DNA of 12,928 bases, taken from assembly GCA_947374485.1 (NCBI GenBank), contig CANCCF010000106.1, positions 1-12,928 of the forward strand. The letters are read 5' to 3'. Shown piece after piece: positions 7,129-12,928 of the stretch. Under the pieces are notes generated by a model. The model was not told the origin of the DNA, did not search any database, and worked only from the letters and a program-made list of their open reading frames with translations. The translations under genes and the position numbers were made by a program. The stretch comes from Comamonadaceae bacterium (GTDB lineage: Bacteria; Pseudomonadota; Gammaproteobacteria; Burkholderiales; Burkholderiaceae_C). Within the stretch, counting starts at the first letter, position 1. The number at the start of each line of letters is the position of its first letter.

Positions 7129-7641
7129 ATGTTCCCAGTCTTTCCACGCCCCTTGGCGGCTTTGATTGCAACTGCGGCCCTGTGCCTGGCGTTGCCGGCA
7201 GCGGCTTTGCAACCAGCCACTGGCAAGGTCATTTTGTCCATTTCGGGCAATGTAGCGGAAAAGAACACAGCCAATGCAGCGGTGTTTGATCTGGCCATGA
7301 TCGAAAAGCTGCCCCAACGCAGCTTCACCACCATGACCCCCTGGGACAAGCAGCCCATCAAATTCACCGGCCCTCTGCTGCGTGATGTGCTGGCGGCCGC
7401 CAAAGCAAGCGGCACCACCATCAAGGCTGTGGCCCTGAACGATTACCAGAGCAGCATTCCGCTGGACGACGCGCAAAAGTTCGACGTCATCCTGGCCCAC
7501 AAGATGAACGACGCCGACATTCCCGTCAAGACCAAGGGCCCGCTGTTCATCGTCTACCCCTACGACACCAAGCCCGAACTGCGCTCTGCCACTTACTATG
7601 AGCGTTCAGCCTGGCAGCTCAAGTCCCTGACGATTGAATAG
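7129..7641 (+). CDS. Small exported protein resembling the molybdopterin-binding (SUOX) fold
   Basis: The 170-residue product has a signal peptide (Arg at residue 7, long Ala/Leu core, cleavage likely after PAAA near residue 26). The mature part contains WDKQPIKFTGPLLRDVLAAAKASG (by position, 81-104) followed by KAVALNDYQSSIPL and GPLFIVYPYD. The 'F.G.LL.DVL' step then 'NDY...IP' and 'GPL...YP' is the layout seen in small oxidoreductase molybdopterin-binding-fold proteins of proteobacteria. The only cysteine, residue 19, lies in the signal peptide, so the cofactor-ligating cysteine of true SUOX/MsrP enzymes is absent. The ATG at 7129 has an AAAGGG SD five bases upstream. The hybrid kinase begins 7 bases after the stop, so the two are almost certainly one operon. 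A role as a periplasmic ligand or redox sensor for that kinase is an inference. Confidence 0.65.
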   Translation: MFPVFPRPLAALIATAALCLALPAAALQPATGKVILSISGNVAEKNTANAAVFDLAMIEKLPQRSFTTMTPWDKQPIKFTGPLLRDVLAAAKASGTTIKAVALNDYQSSIPLDDAQKFDVILAHKMNDADIPVKTKGPLFIVYPYDTKPELRSATYYERSAWQLKSLTIE

Positions 7642-7648
7642 CCGGTAG

Positions 7649-9604
7649 ATGCTGGGGCGGACCAACAACCAGCGCTACCTGCTCTGGCTGGCGCTGGGCA
7701 CGGGCGCCATGGCGCTGGCCATGGCTTCCCTGCTGGTGTTCGAGCTGGCGCAAAAGCGCGCCATTGAACAAAGCAGCGCCATCCGTTCAGACTCTTTGAC
7801 GGCCTTGGCCTTTCAGTTCGAGCGCGAATTTCTGCGCACCCGCCAGGCTCTGGCGGAGACGCTGGCGAGCCCGCAGGCGTCCGATCTCGAAACGCTGTCG
7901 CTGCGCTTTGACATTTTCCAGAGCCGCCTGACACTGCTGCGTGAAAGCCCCAGCGTGTCCCTGCTCGCGGCGCGAGAGGAGTACCACAAGGTTATTCCCA
8001 GGCTCGAATTGCTGGTTACTGAAATCGATGGCGCCTTGTCCGCCCATCCGCCCAACGACACCGCACTACGCCATGCCATAGCCGAGCTCAATGAGATGGG
8101 GGGCGATGTGCAGGCCATGACGCTGGCCGCCAACTCCGAAGTGGCACGCCTGCTGGAGCGCCAAGCCGACACCATGCGCGAGCAAATCTCCCTCATCGTG
8201 TGGTTGACGGTGGCCCAGCTGGTGCTGCTGGTCACAGCTTCGGGTGCTCTGGTGCTGCGCCAACGGCGTATGGAAGCCGAGCGACTGGCGCTGGAGAAAA
8301 TGACGGACGAGTTGCGCGAGGCCCACTTCCGCGCCGAAGCCGCCAACCGGGGCAAGAGCCAGTTTCTGGCCAACATGAGCCACGAATTGCGCACGCCGTT
8401 CAATGGCCTGATGGGCATGCTGGGGCTGATGCAAAGCACGCCCATGACGCCGCAACAGGCCGACTACATCGAGACCGCACAGGGTTCAGCCAGCCATTTG
8501 CTGACGCTCTTGAACGACATTCTCGATTTGTCGGCGCTGGAGACCGGCAAGATGACCATCAAGCCCGCCGCCGTGAACCTGCCCCGCTTGCTGCGGGAGG
8601 TCAATGCACTCATGCTCCCATTGGCCATTAGCAAGGGTCTTGACTTCACCATTCTTGGGCCCGATACCCCGTTACCCACGCTGCTGGCCGACGACACACG
8701 CATCAAGCAGATTGTGTTCAACCTGGTCAGCAACGCGATCAAGTTCACCGCGCAGGGGCGGGTCACCATGGCGGTGTCCGGGCGCGCCCTGTCAGAGCAA
8801 ACCCAGGAGCTCGTGTTCGCCATACGGGACACCGGCATCGGCATGGATGCGTCGGTGCTGTCAAGCCTGTTTCAGCGTTTCTACCAGGTGGACGACAGCA
8901 GCACGCGGCGCTTTGGCGGCACCGGCCTGGGCCTGGAAATATCGCAGTCCCTGGCGCGCATGATGGACGGGGAAATCAGCGTCCACAGCGAAGTGGGCGT
9001 GGGCTCGACATTTACCGCCACGCTGCGCGTGCCGCTGTTCAATGCCGGTGCCGATACCGATAACGAGGCGTCTGGTGCGCAGGCTGTTGCAGACTCCCTG
9101 GCCGCCCCATTGTCGGCGGCACCATCGTCTGGTCCTGCTCTTGCTCCCACCGCGCCAACTGCGACTGCCGTGGCCAACACGCAGGCGCCGCTGATGCCAC
9201 AGGCCGCAGACACCGGTGCGCCGACCCTGCGTGTGCTGGTGGTGGAAGACCACCCCATCAACCAGAAGCTCGTGGGCGTCCTGCTCGGGCGCATGGGCTG
9301 CCACATCAGCTATTGCGAAAACGGCCAGCTGGCGGTGGACCTGGTGCAGCGCGAGGCTTTTGATTTGATCCTGATGGACGTGAACATGCCGGTCATGGAT
9401 GGCCTTGCCGCCACGCGCCTGATCCGCGCCCTGCCAGGCCCGGTGGCCGACACACCGATTGTGGTGCTGACCGCCGATGTGATGAACGAGGCCAATGCGC
9501 AGGCGCTGGCGGCAGGCGCAAATGACTTCATCAGCAAGCCGCTCAAGGTGGAACAGTTGCGTTCCATCATTCTGAAACACGCTGCGAACAAGGCACTGTA
9601 TTGA
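7649..9604 (+). CDS. Hybrid sensor histidine kinase with C-terminal receiver
   Basis: This 651-residue membrane protein has a first membrane segment at about 11-32, a helical, mostly charged periplasmic region (33-180) with no recognised ligand motif, and a second membrane segment at about 181-203. No HAMP domain is obvious; a short helical linker leads to the dimerisation domain with the phospho-acceptor H245 in SHELRTP. The ATPase domain shows the N box (NLVSNAIKF, 358-366), G1 DTGIG (394-398) and G2 GGTGLGL (423-429). A Pro/Ala/Thr-rich linker (about 466-525) precedes a receiver domain with acidic pair E533/D534, acceptor D577, T608 and K630. There is no Hpt or DNA-binding domain, so signal must leave through a separate phosphotransfer partner not in this window. 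It follows the SUOX-like exported protein by 7 bases, which suggests that protein as its periplasmic partner. Confidence 0.92.
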   Translation: MLGRTNNQRYLLWLALGTGAMALAMASLLVFELAQKRAIEQSSAIRSDSLTALAFQFEREFLRTRQALAETLASPQASDLETLSLRFDIFQSRLTLLRESPSVSLLAAREEYHKVIPRLELLVTEIDGALSAHPPNDTALRHAIAELNEMGGDVQAMTLAANSEVARLLERQADTMREQISLIVWLTVAQLVLLVTASGALVLRQRRMEAERLALEKMTDELREAHFRAEAANRGKSQFLANMSHELRTPFNGLMGMLGLMQSTPMTPQQADYIETAQGSASHLLTLLNDILDLSALETGKMTIKPAAVNLPRLLREVNALMLPLAISKGLDFTILGPDTPLPTLLADDTRIKQIVFNLVSNAIKFTAQGRVTMAVSGRALSEQTQELVFAIRDTGIGMDASVLSSLFQRFYQVDDSSTRRFGGTGLGLEISQSLARMMDGEISVHSEVGVGSTFTATLRVPLFNAGADTDNEASGAQAVADSLAAPLSAAPSSGPALAPTAPTATAVANTQAPLMPQAADTGAPTLRVLVVEDHPINQKLVGVLLGRMGCHISYCENGQLAVDLVQREAFDLILMDVNMPVMDGLAATRLIRALPGPVADTPIVVLTADVMNEANAQALAAGANDFISKPLKVEQLRSIILKHAANKALY

Positions 9605-9642
9605 TTGCTAAATTGCTGAAATAATTTAAAGACGGCAATTTA

Positions 9643-9681
9643 ATGGCGAATAAACCCGAAATTCTAATAATTTCGCAATAG
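9643..9681 (+). CDS. Possible leader peptide ORF of leuA, 12 codons
   Basis: An ATG at 9643 opens a 12-codon frame MANKPEILIISQ ending in TAG at 9679-9681, 69 bases before the leuA GTG. It contains four branched-chain residues in a row (Ile-Leu-Ile-Ile: ATT CTA ATA ATT), and CTA and ATA are likely rare codons in a GC-rich genome. A weak SD (GACGG, 9631-9635) precedes it by seven bases. The codons form part of the hairpin 9657-9675. Leucine and isoleucine operon leaders in other bacteria encode such runs, but in AT-rich DNA a short ORF of this type can arise by chance. Confidence 0.25.
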   Translation: MANKPEILIISQ

Positions 9682-9712
9682 TCTGCGCTATGGAGTGGCA
9701 TACCATACTTCT

Positions 9713-9728
9713 CATACGGTTTCGTATG
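9713..9728. promoter_or_regulatory. Palindromic ATAC-N6-GTAT box before leuA
   Basis: CATACGGTTTCGTATG is a perfect six-base-arm palindrome lying 22 bases before the leuA start and just upstream of its SD. Two further CATAC copies (9699-9703, 9704-9708) precede it in direct orientation. ATAC-N7-GTAT is a known LysR-type regulator half-site arrangement; here the spacing is six. It could be an operator for a leucine-responsive LysR regulator or simply an RNA hairpin in the leader. Confidence 0.35.
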
Positions 9729-9750
9729 CCTGCCTTGAGGAGTTCCCCCC

Positions 9751-11487
9751 GTGTTAGCCCAACCTGCCACCAAATACCGCGCCGCTCCCGCCATCGCGCT
9801 CAGCGATCGCCAATGGCCCTCGCGTACCCTGAGCACAGCACCCCTGTGGATGAGCAGCGACCTGCGCGACGGCAACCAGTCGTTGTTCGAGCCCATGAAT
9901 GGCGAGCGCAAGATGCGCATGTTCCGCACCCTGTGCCAAGTGGGTTTCAAGCAGATCGAGGTGGCTTTCCCCAGTGCATCGCAGACCGAATTTGACTTTG
10001 TGCGCAGCCTGATCGAGGGAGGAAACATCCCCGCGGACGTCACCATCGAGGTACTGACCCAGTCGCGCGAGCACCTGATACGCCGCACGTTTGAGTCGCT
10101 CAAGGGTGCCCGCAGTGCCATCGTGCACGTGTACAACGCGACCGCCCCCGTGTTCCGCGAGGTGGTGTTCGGCATGCAAAAGGCCGAGATTGTGGAGATG
10201 GCCTTGCAGTCGGTGCGTCTGATCAAACAATTGGCCGCCGAGCAGCCCACAACCGCGTTCACGCTGGAATACAGCCCCGAAGTCTTCAGCAGCACCGAGC
10301 CCGAATTTGCGCTGGAGATCTGCAATGCCGTCACGGCCGAGTGGGGCGCCACACCCAGCAACAAGGTCATCCTCAACCTGCCGGCCACGGTGGAAGGCTC
10401 CACGCCCAATGTGTATGCCGACCAGATCGAGTGGATGCACCGCAACCTGGCGCGGCGCGACAGCGTCATCCTGAGCCTGCACCCCCACAACGACCGCGGC
10501 ACAGCGGTGGCAGCGGCCGAGCTCGGGCTGATGGCCGGTGCCGACCGCGTGGAAGGCTGTTTGTTTGGCAATGGCGAGCGCACTGGCAATGTGGACATCG
10601 TCACGCTCGCGCTCAACCTCTACACCCAGGGTGTGGCGCCAGGCCTGGACTTTTCCGACATCAACGCCGTGGCCCGTACCGTCGAGTACTGCAACCAGTT
10701 GCCCATCCACCCGCGCCACCCCTATGTGGGCGATCTGGTCTTCACTGCCTTCAGCGGCTCGCACCAGGACGCCATCAAAAAGGGCCTGGCTGCGCAAAAG
10801 CCGGACGCGATTTGGGATGTGCCGTATATGCCCATAGACCCGGCCGACCTCGGCCGCAGCTACGACTCGGTGATCCGCGTCAATAGCCAAAGCGGCAAGG
10901 GCGGCGTGGCCTATTTGATGGAGGTGGACTACGGCGTGGTCATGCCGCGGCGCCTGCAGGTGGAGTTCTCGGGCGAGGTGCAGAACTACACCGATGCGCA
11001 CGGCGGCGAGATGACGGCGCAGGACATCTGGAAGCTGTTTGATGCCACCTATCTGCACGCGGCTACAGCCAGCGTTCGCTATGTGGACCACCACCTGTTT
11101 GAAGCCGCCGCCGTGGGCAGCATGCATGTGCAGGGCATCGCGCTGCATCTGGAAGTGAACGGCCAGCCCGTGGTGCTCAATGGCATGGGCAACGGTCCCA
11201 TCGACGCGGCCGTACATGCCCTGGGCAGCGCCGGCATCCGCGTGCAGGTGCGCAGCTTCGAGGAGCGTTCCACCAAGGCCAGCCAGCAGGCGGGCGACGC
11301 CCAGGCCTGCGCCTTTCTGGAACTGGCCGCGCAAGGGGCAGGCAACGAAAAACAGGGCGAGCGCTTTGGTGTGGGCCTGGACAGCAATATCGTCACCGCC
11401 TCGCTCAAGGCCTTGGTCAGCGGCGTGAACCGGCTGGGCATGGCGCTGGGTGTGGCTCAGGGCGTGGTGGAAGAAGCCGCCGCGTGA
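9751..11487 (+). CDS. leuA: 2-isopropylmalate synthase, long yeast/actinobacterial-type LeuA
   Basis: The enzyme condenses acetyl-CoA with 2-oxoisovalerate to 2-isopropylmalate, the committed step of leucine synthesis. The 578-residue protein has the TIM-barrel metal and substrate motif SDLRDGNQSL (36-45, with R39 and D40), HPHNDRG at 244-250 carrying the HxH metal ligands, and GCLFGNGERTGN at 269-280. A C-terminal regulatory domain (about 440-570) contains GNGPIDAA (480-487), where leucine feedback acts in this family. The N-terminal RTLSTAPLWMSSDLRDGNQ arrangement (by position 25-43) and the length are those of the yeast/actinobacterial LeuA group rather than the roughly 510-residue type common in beta-proteobacterial ilv-leu operons. 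The GTG at 9751 is chosen because a strong SD, GAGGAG at 9737-9742, lies eight bases before it. The VOC gene overlaps its stop. Confidence 0.94.
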   Translation: MLAQPATKYRAAPAIALSDRQWPSRTLSTAPLWMSSDLRDGNQSLFEPMNGERKMRMFRTLCQVGFKQIEVAFPSASQTEFDFVRSLIEGGNIPADVTIEVLTQSREHLIRRTFESLKGARSAIVHVYNATAPVFREVVFGMQKAEIVEMALQSVRLIKQLAAEQPTTAFTLEYSPEVFSSTEPEFALEICNAVTAEWGATPSNKVILNLPATVEGSTPNVYADQIEWMHRNLARRDSVILSLHPHNDRGTAVAAAELGLMAGADRVEGCLFGNGERTGNVDIVTLALNLYTQGVAPGLDFSDINAVARTVEYCNQLPIHPRHPYVGDLVFTAFSGSHQDAIKKGLAAQKPDAIWDVPYMPIDPADLGRSYDSVIRVNSQSGKGGVAYLMEVDYGVVMPRRLQVEFSGEVQNYTDAHGGEMTAQDIWKLFDATYLHAATASVRYVDHHLFEAAAVGSMHVQGIALHLEVNGQPVVLNGMGNGPIDAAVHALGSAGIRVQVRSFEERSTKASQQAGDAQACAFLELAAQGAGNEKQGERFGVGLDSNIVTASLKALVSGVNRLGMALGVAQGVVEEAAA

Positions 11488-11876
11488 TTTCGCACGTCAA
11501 CATCGGCATCACCGATTTCGACCGGGCTTATGCCTTCTACAGCGCGGTGCTGTCGGAGCTGGGCCTGGTGCTGAAGTTCAGCGAGCCGGAAGTGCCCTGG
11601 GCGGGTTGGATCTCGCCCGCTGCGCCCCGCCCGTTGTTTCTGATTGCGCGCCCCTTTGATGGCCAGCCGCATGACGTCGGCAATGGGCAGATGGTGGCAC
11701 TGCAGGCGGACACGCGGGCCCTGGTGGACCGCGCTTATGCTGCGGCCCTGGCGCAGGGCGCGTGCAGTGAAGGTGCACCGGGCCTGCGGCTGCACTACCA
11801 TCCCCACTACTACGGCGCCTACTTCCGCGACCTGGATGGCAACAAACTCTGCGTGTGTTGCCACGCGGCCGAATAG
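11484..11876 (+). CDS. VOC (glyoxalase/bleomycin-resistance fold) family protein
   Basis: The 130-residue protein is a single VOC domain: ISHVNIGITDFDRAYAFYSAVL (by position 2-23) is the first beta-alpha unit, and YYGAYFRDLDGNKL (109-122) is the typical last strand pair. VOC proteins include lyases, epimerases and dioxygenases; no substrate can be assigned. The usual metal-binding glutamate after DxDGN is replaced: the protein ends DGNKLCVCCHAAE with C123, C125, C126 and H127. H4 remains as a possible ligand. The GTG start at 11484 overlaps the leuA stop as GTGA, which implies translational coupling. It converges on the PhnA-like gene with 22 bases between stops. Confidence 0.82.
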   Translation: MISHVNIGITDFDRAYAFYSAVLSELGLVLKFSEPEVPWAGWISPAAPRPLFLIARPFDGQPHDVGNGQMVALQADTRALVDRAYAAALAQGACSEGAPGLRLHYHPHYYGAYFRDLDGNKLCVCCHAAE

Positions 11877-11898
11877 TCGGCTGGCCCTGCGCTGTCGA

Positions 11899-12237
11899 TT
11901 ACGCCTTCTTCAGAAAACACGCCTTCAGCATAAAGCTGCCGCCGTCCATCTTGCAGTCCACCTCGTGGTCACCGCCCACCAGGCGGATGCTCTTGACCTT
12001 GGTGCCCATCTTCAGCACGGTGGAACTGCCCTTGACCTTCAGGTCCTTGATCAGCACTACGGCGTCACCATCCTGCAGCACCTGGCCATTGGAGTCTTTG
12101 ATGACTGCATCGGCATCGTCCTCTGCAGTTGCCGCAGCAGCTTGCGGCCACTCAAAACCGCAATCGGCGCAAACAAAGTTGCCTCCGTCAGGGTAGGTGT
12201 TTTCCAGGGTGCACTGGGGGCAGGCGGGTGAGGTCAT
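11899..12237 (-). CDS. Zinc-ribbon PhnA/YjdM-family protein
   Basis: The 112-residue protein has an N-terminal zinc ribbon with C6-x2-C9 and C23-x2-C26, an acidic spacer (about 37-47), and a C-terminal PhnA domain with VIKDSNGQVLQDGDAVVLIKDLKVKG (by position 45-70) and GTKVKSIRLVGGDHEVDCK (78-96). This is the YjdM (formerly PhnA) family. Despite the old name alkylphosphonate utilisation, the family is distinct from phosphonoacetate hydrolase and its biochemical role is unsettled. The ATG at 12237 begins directly before the zinc ribbon; SD pairing is weak. It follows the GNAT gene by 34 bases on the same strand and is probably the last gene of a prmC-GNAT-PhnA transcript. Confidence 0.88.
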   Translation of the reverse strand: MTSPACPQCTLENTYPDGGNFVCADCGFEWPQAAAATAEDDADAVIKDSNGQVLQDGDAVVLIKDLKVKGSSTVLKMGTKVKSIRLVGGDHEVDCKMDGGSFMLKACFLKKA

Positions 12238-12271
12238 GGTGTTGTTCGCTTCTGCTAAGAGGATTGGGGTG

Positions 12272-12730
12272 CTAGCCGCGCAGGTCCAGGTTGTAGGCCA
12301 GAAAGATGTCGTCTCTCTGCCACTGCAGCGATTCGTAAAGGGACTGCGCTTTTGCATTCGTACGTGCTGTCGTGAGGTCCAGGCGCTGCATGCCCTTGGC
12401 TTTTCCATAGGCCGCCGCGGCTTGCAGCAAGGCCCGTCCCACGCCCCGTGTGCGGGCCTGCGGCTGGACAAACAAGTCGTACAGCACACCGATGCGCGCA
12501 GCCAGGACCGAGCACAAGCTGGGGTAGATCTGGGTAAAACCGAGCAGCACGCCCGCCGGGTCTTCGGCCACCAAGATGACAGACTCCCGCTTGGCCACGC
12601 GCTCACCGATGAAGGCGGTCGCCAGGGCCAGGTCATCCGGCTGCTGATAAAACTGGCGATAGGCATTGAACAGGGAGCCCAGGGCGTGCACATCGGCGGG
12701 TACTGCAAGTCGGGTGGAAACAGGGGGCAT
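12272..12730 (-). CDS. GNAT-family N-acetyltransferase
   Basis: This 152-residue protein is a single GNAT domain that should transfer an acetyl group from acetyl-CoA to an amine. The beta4-alpha3 region reads LYDLFVQPQARTRGVGRALL (83-102), where RTRGVG is the acetyl-CoA pyrophosphate-binding loop. ARTNAKAQSLYESLQW (122-137) is the usual motif B. No substrate can be inferred. The ATG at 12730 starts 15 bases after the prmC stop and is the only start before the first conserved strand; its SD is poor, so coupling to prmC is possible. Confidence 0.87.
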   Translation of the reverse strand: MPPVSTRLAVPADVHALGSLFNAYRQFYQQPDDLALATAFIGERVAKRESVILVAEDPAGVLLGFTQIYPSLCSVLAARIGVLYDLFVQPQARTRGVGRALLQAAAAYGKAKGMQRLDLTTARTNAKAQSLYESLQWQRDDIFLAYNLDLRG

Positions 12731-12745
12731 GGTGTGGCTGGAGAT

Positions 12746-12928
12746 TCAGGTGTCTTGTGGCGCGTTCCACTGCCCGCCGCTGCAGCGTTCAATGCCCGCC
12801 AGATCACAGCGGGATTGCACCTGGCAGAAGCCTGCATCCGTCAACAGGGCGCGCACTGCTGCGGCTTGGTCGTAGCCATGTTCCAGCAGCAGCCAGCCGC
12901 CTGTGAGCAGGTCGGCCGGGGCCTGGCC
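12746..12928 (-). CDS. prmC: Release-factor glutamine methyltransferase PrmC/HemK, C-terminal part
   Basis: The last 60 codons are visible on the minus strand, ending in TGA at 12748-12746; the N-terminal part is beyond the right edge. The reading GGWLLLEHGYDQAAAVRALL followed by AGF and DLAGIERC, then a short tail, matches the end of PrmC, in which G-LLLEHG.DQ is strongly conserved. PrmC methylates the glutamine of the GGQ motif in release factors RF1 and RF2. The catalytic NPPY motif lies outside the window. In this group prfA is normally upstream. It is followed 15 bases later by the GNAT gene. Confidence 0.88.
   Translation of the reverse strand, partial: GQAPADLLTGGWLLLEHGYDQAAAVRALLTDAGFCQVQSRCDLAGIERCSGGQWNAPQDT

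Larger units (their letters stand above)
9605..9750 (+). promoter_or_regulatory. AT-rich leader of leuA with several inverted repeats
   Basis: This 146-base gap is far richer in A and T than its surroundings. It contains four inverted repeats: TAAATTGC/GCAATTTA (9609-9616 with 9635-9642), CGAAATT/AATTTCG (9657-9663 with 9669-9675, five-base loop), GGCATAC/GTATGCC (9697-9703 with 9724-9730) and CATACG/CGTATG (9713-9718 with 9723-9728, loop GTTT). The last two share GTATG and cannot form together. Possible promoter pieces are TTGATT (9601-9606) and TAATTT or AATAAT near 9620-9627, with non-ideal spacing. No stem is followed by a T-run, so a classical terminator is not seen. The region probably carries the leuA promoter and operator; the exact mechanism is unknown. 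Confidence 0.45.

Noticed and set aside
7102..7131. Promoter TTGCAG-N-TTTATG before the SUOX-like gene
   Set aside because: The -10 candidate overlaps the start codon, leaving no room for the visible SD.
9754..11334. Long minus-strand open frame of 526 codons opposite leuA
   Set aside because: Antisense shadow with His/Gly/Ala-rich composition; leuA is unambiguous on the plus strand.
11899..12837. One 312-codon minus-strand protein spanning the PhnA-like and GNAT region
   Set aside because: Its first 200 codons read through the GNAT gene in a wrong frame; the PhnA-like protein has its own ATG at 12237 directly before its zinc ribbon.
1..12928. CRISPR arrays, tRNA genes, IS elements, toxin-antitoxin or phage genes
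   Set aside because: No regularly spaced repeats, cloverleaf-like segments, transposase or integrase motifs, or paired small toxin/antitoxin ORFs were seen on either strand.

Overview
This is a GC-rich chromosomal window from a betaproteobacterium of the order Burkholderiales, most likely family Comamonadaceae. A Rhodoferax/Polaromonas-like genus is a guess from gene order and protein style only. The left half is core synteny: end of rpmA, obgE, proB, then a convergent pair of minus-strand genes (CNP1-family secreted protein and rppH), then proS and a lytic transglycosylase gene. No rRNA, tRNA, CRISPR array, insertion sequence or prophage gene is visible. No gene-free stretch reaches 300 bases; the longest are 6434-6590 and 9605-9750.

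Region by region: 1-126 is the C-terminus of ribosomal protein bL27, closed by a strong intrinsic terminator (146-177). 198-2429 holds obgE (ribosome-assembly GTPase) and proB (first step of proline synthesis). 2473-3619, minus strand, holds rppH (mRNA 5' pyrophosphohydrolase) overlapping a small secreted CNP1-family protein. 3722-6108, plus strand, holds proS and, 2 bases later, a lytic transglycosylase with a twin-arginine-like signal. 6119-6433, minus strand, is grxD, a CGFS monothiol glutaredoxin. Divergent from it is a SlyD-type FKBP prolyl isomerase with a His-rich tail (6591-7067).

The right half looks more accessory. 7129-9604 is a two-gene unit: a small exported protein resembling the molybdopterin-binding (SUOX) fold but with no cysteine after its signal peptide, followed 7 bases later by a membrane hybrid histidine kinase. 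After an AT-rich leader comes a 2-isopropylmalate synthase of the long yeast/actinobacterial type, overlapping a VOC-family gene by 4 bases. Converging from the right edge on the minus strand is a three-gene run: prmC (3' end only), a GNAT acetyltransferase and a PhnA/YjdM zinc-ribbon protein.

The best candidates for something undescribed are three. (i) The leuA leader contains a possible 12-codon ORF reading Ile-Leu-Ile-Ile and several nested inverted repeats. (ii) The cysteine-less SUOX-like protein paired with a hybrid kinase could be a periplasmic sensing module. (iii) Fur-box-like 19-mers lie in the grxD/slyD intergenic region and just before the SUOX-like gene. All three are inferences from sequence inspection. 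I see no clear-cut new defence, mobile or biosynthetic system.
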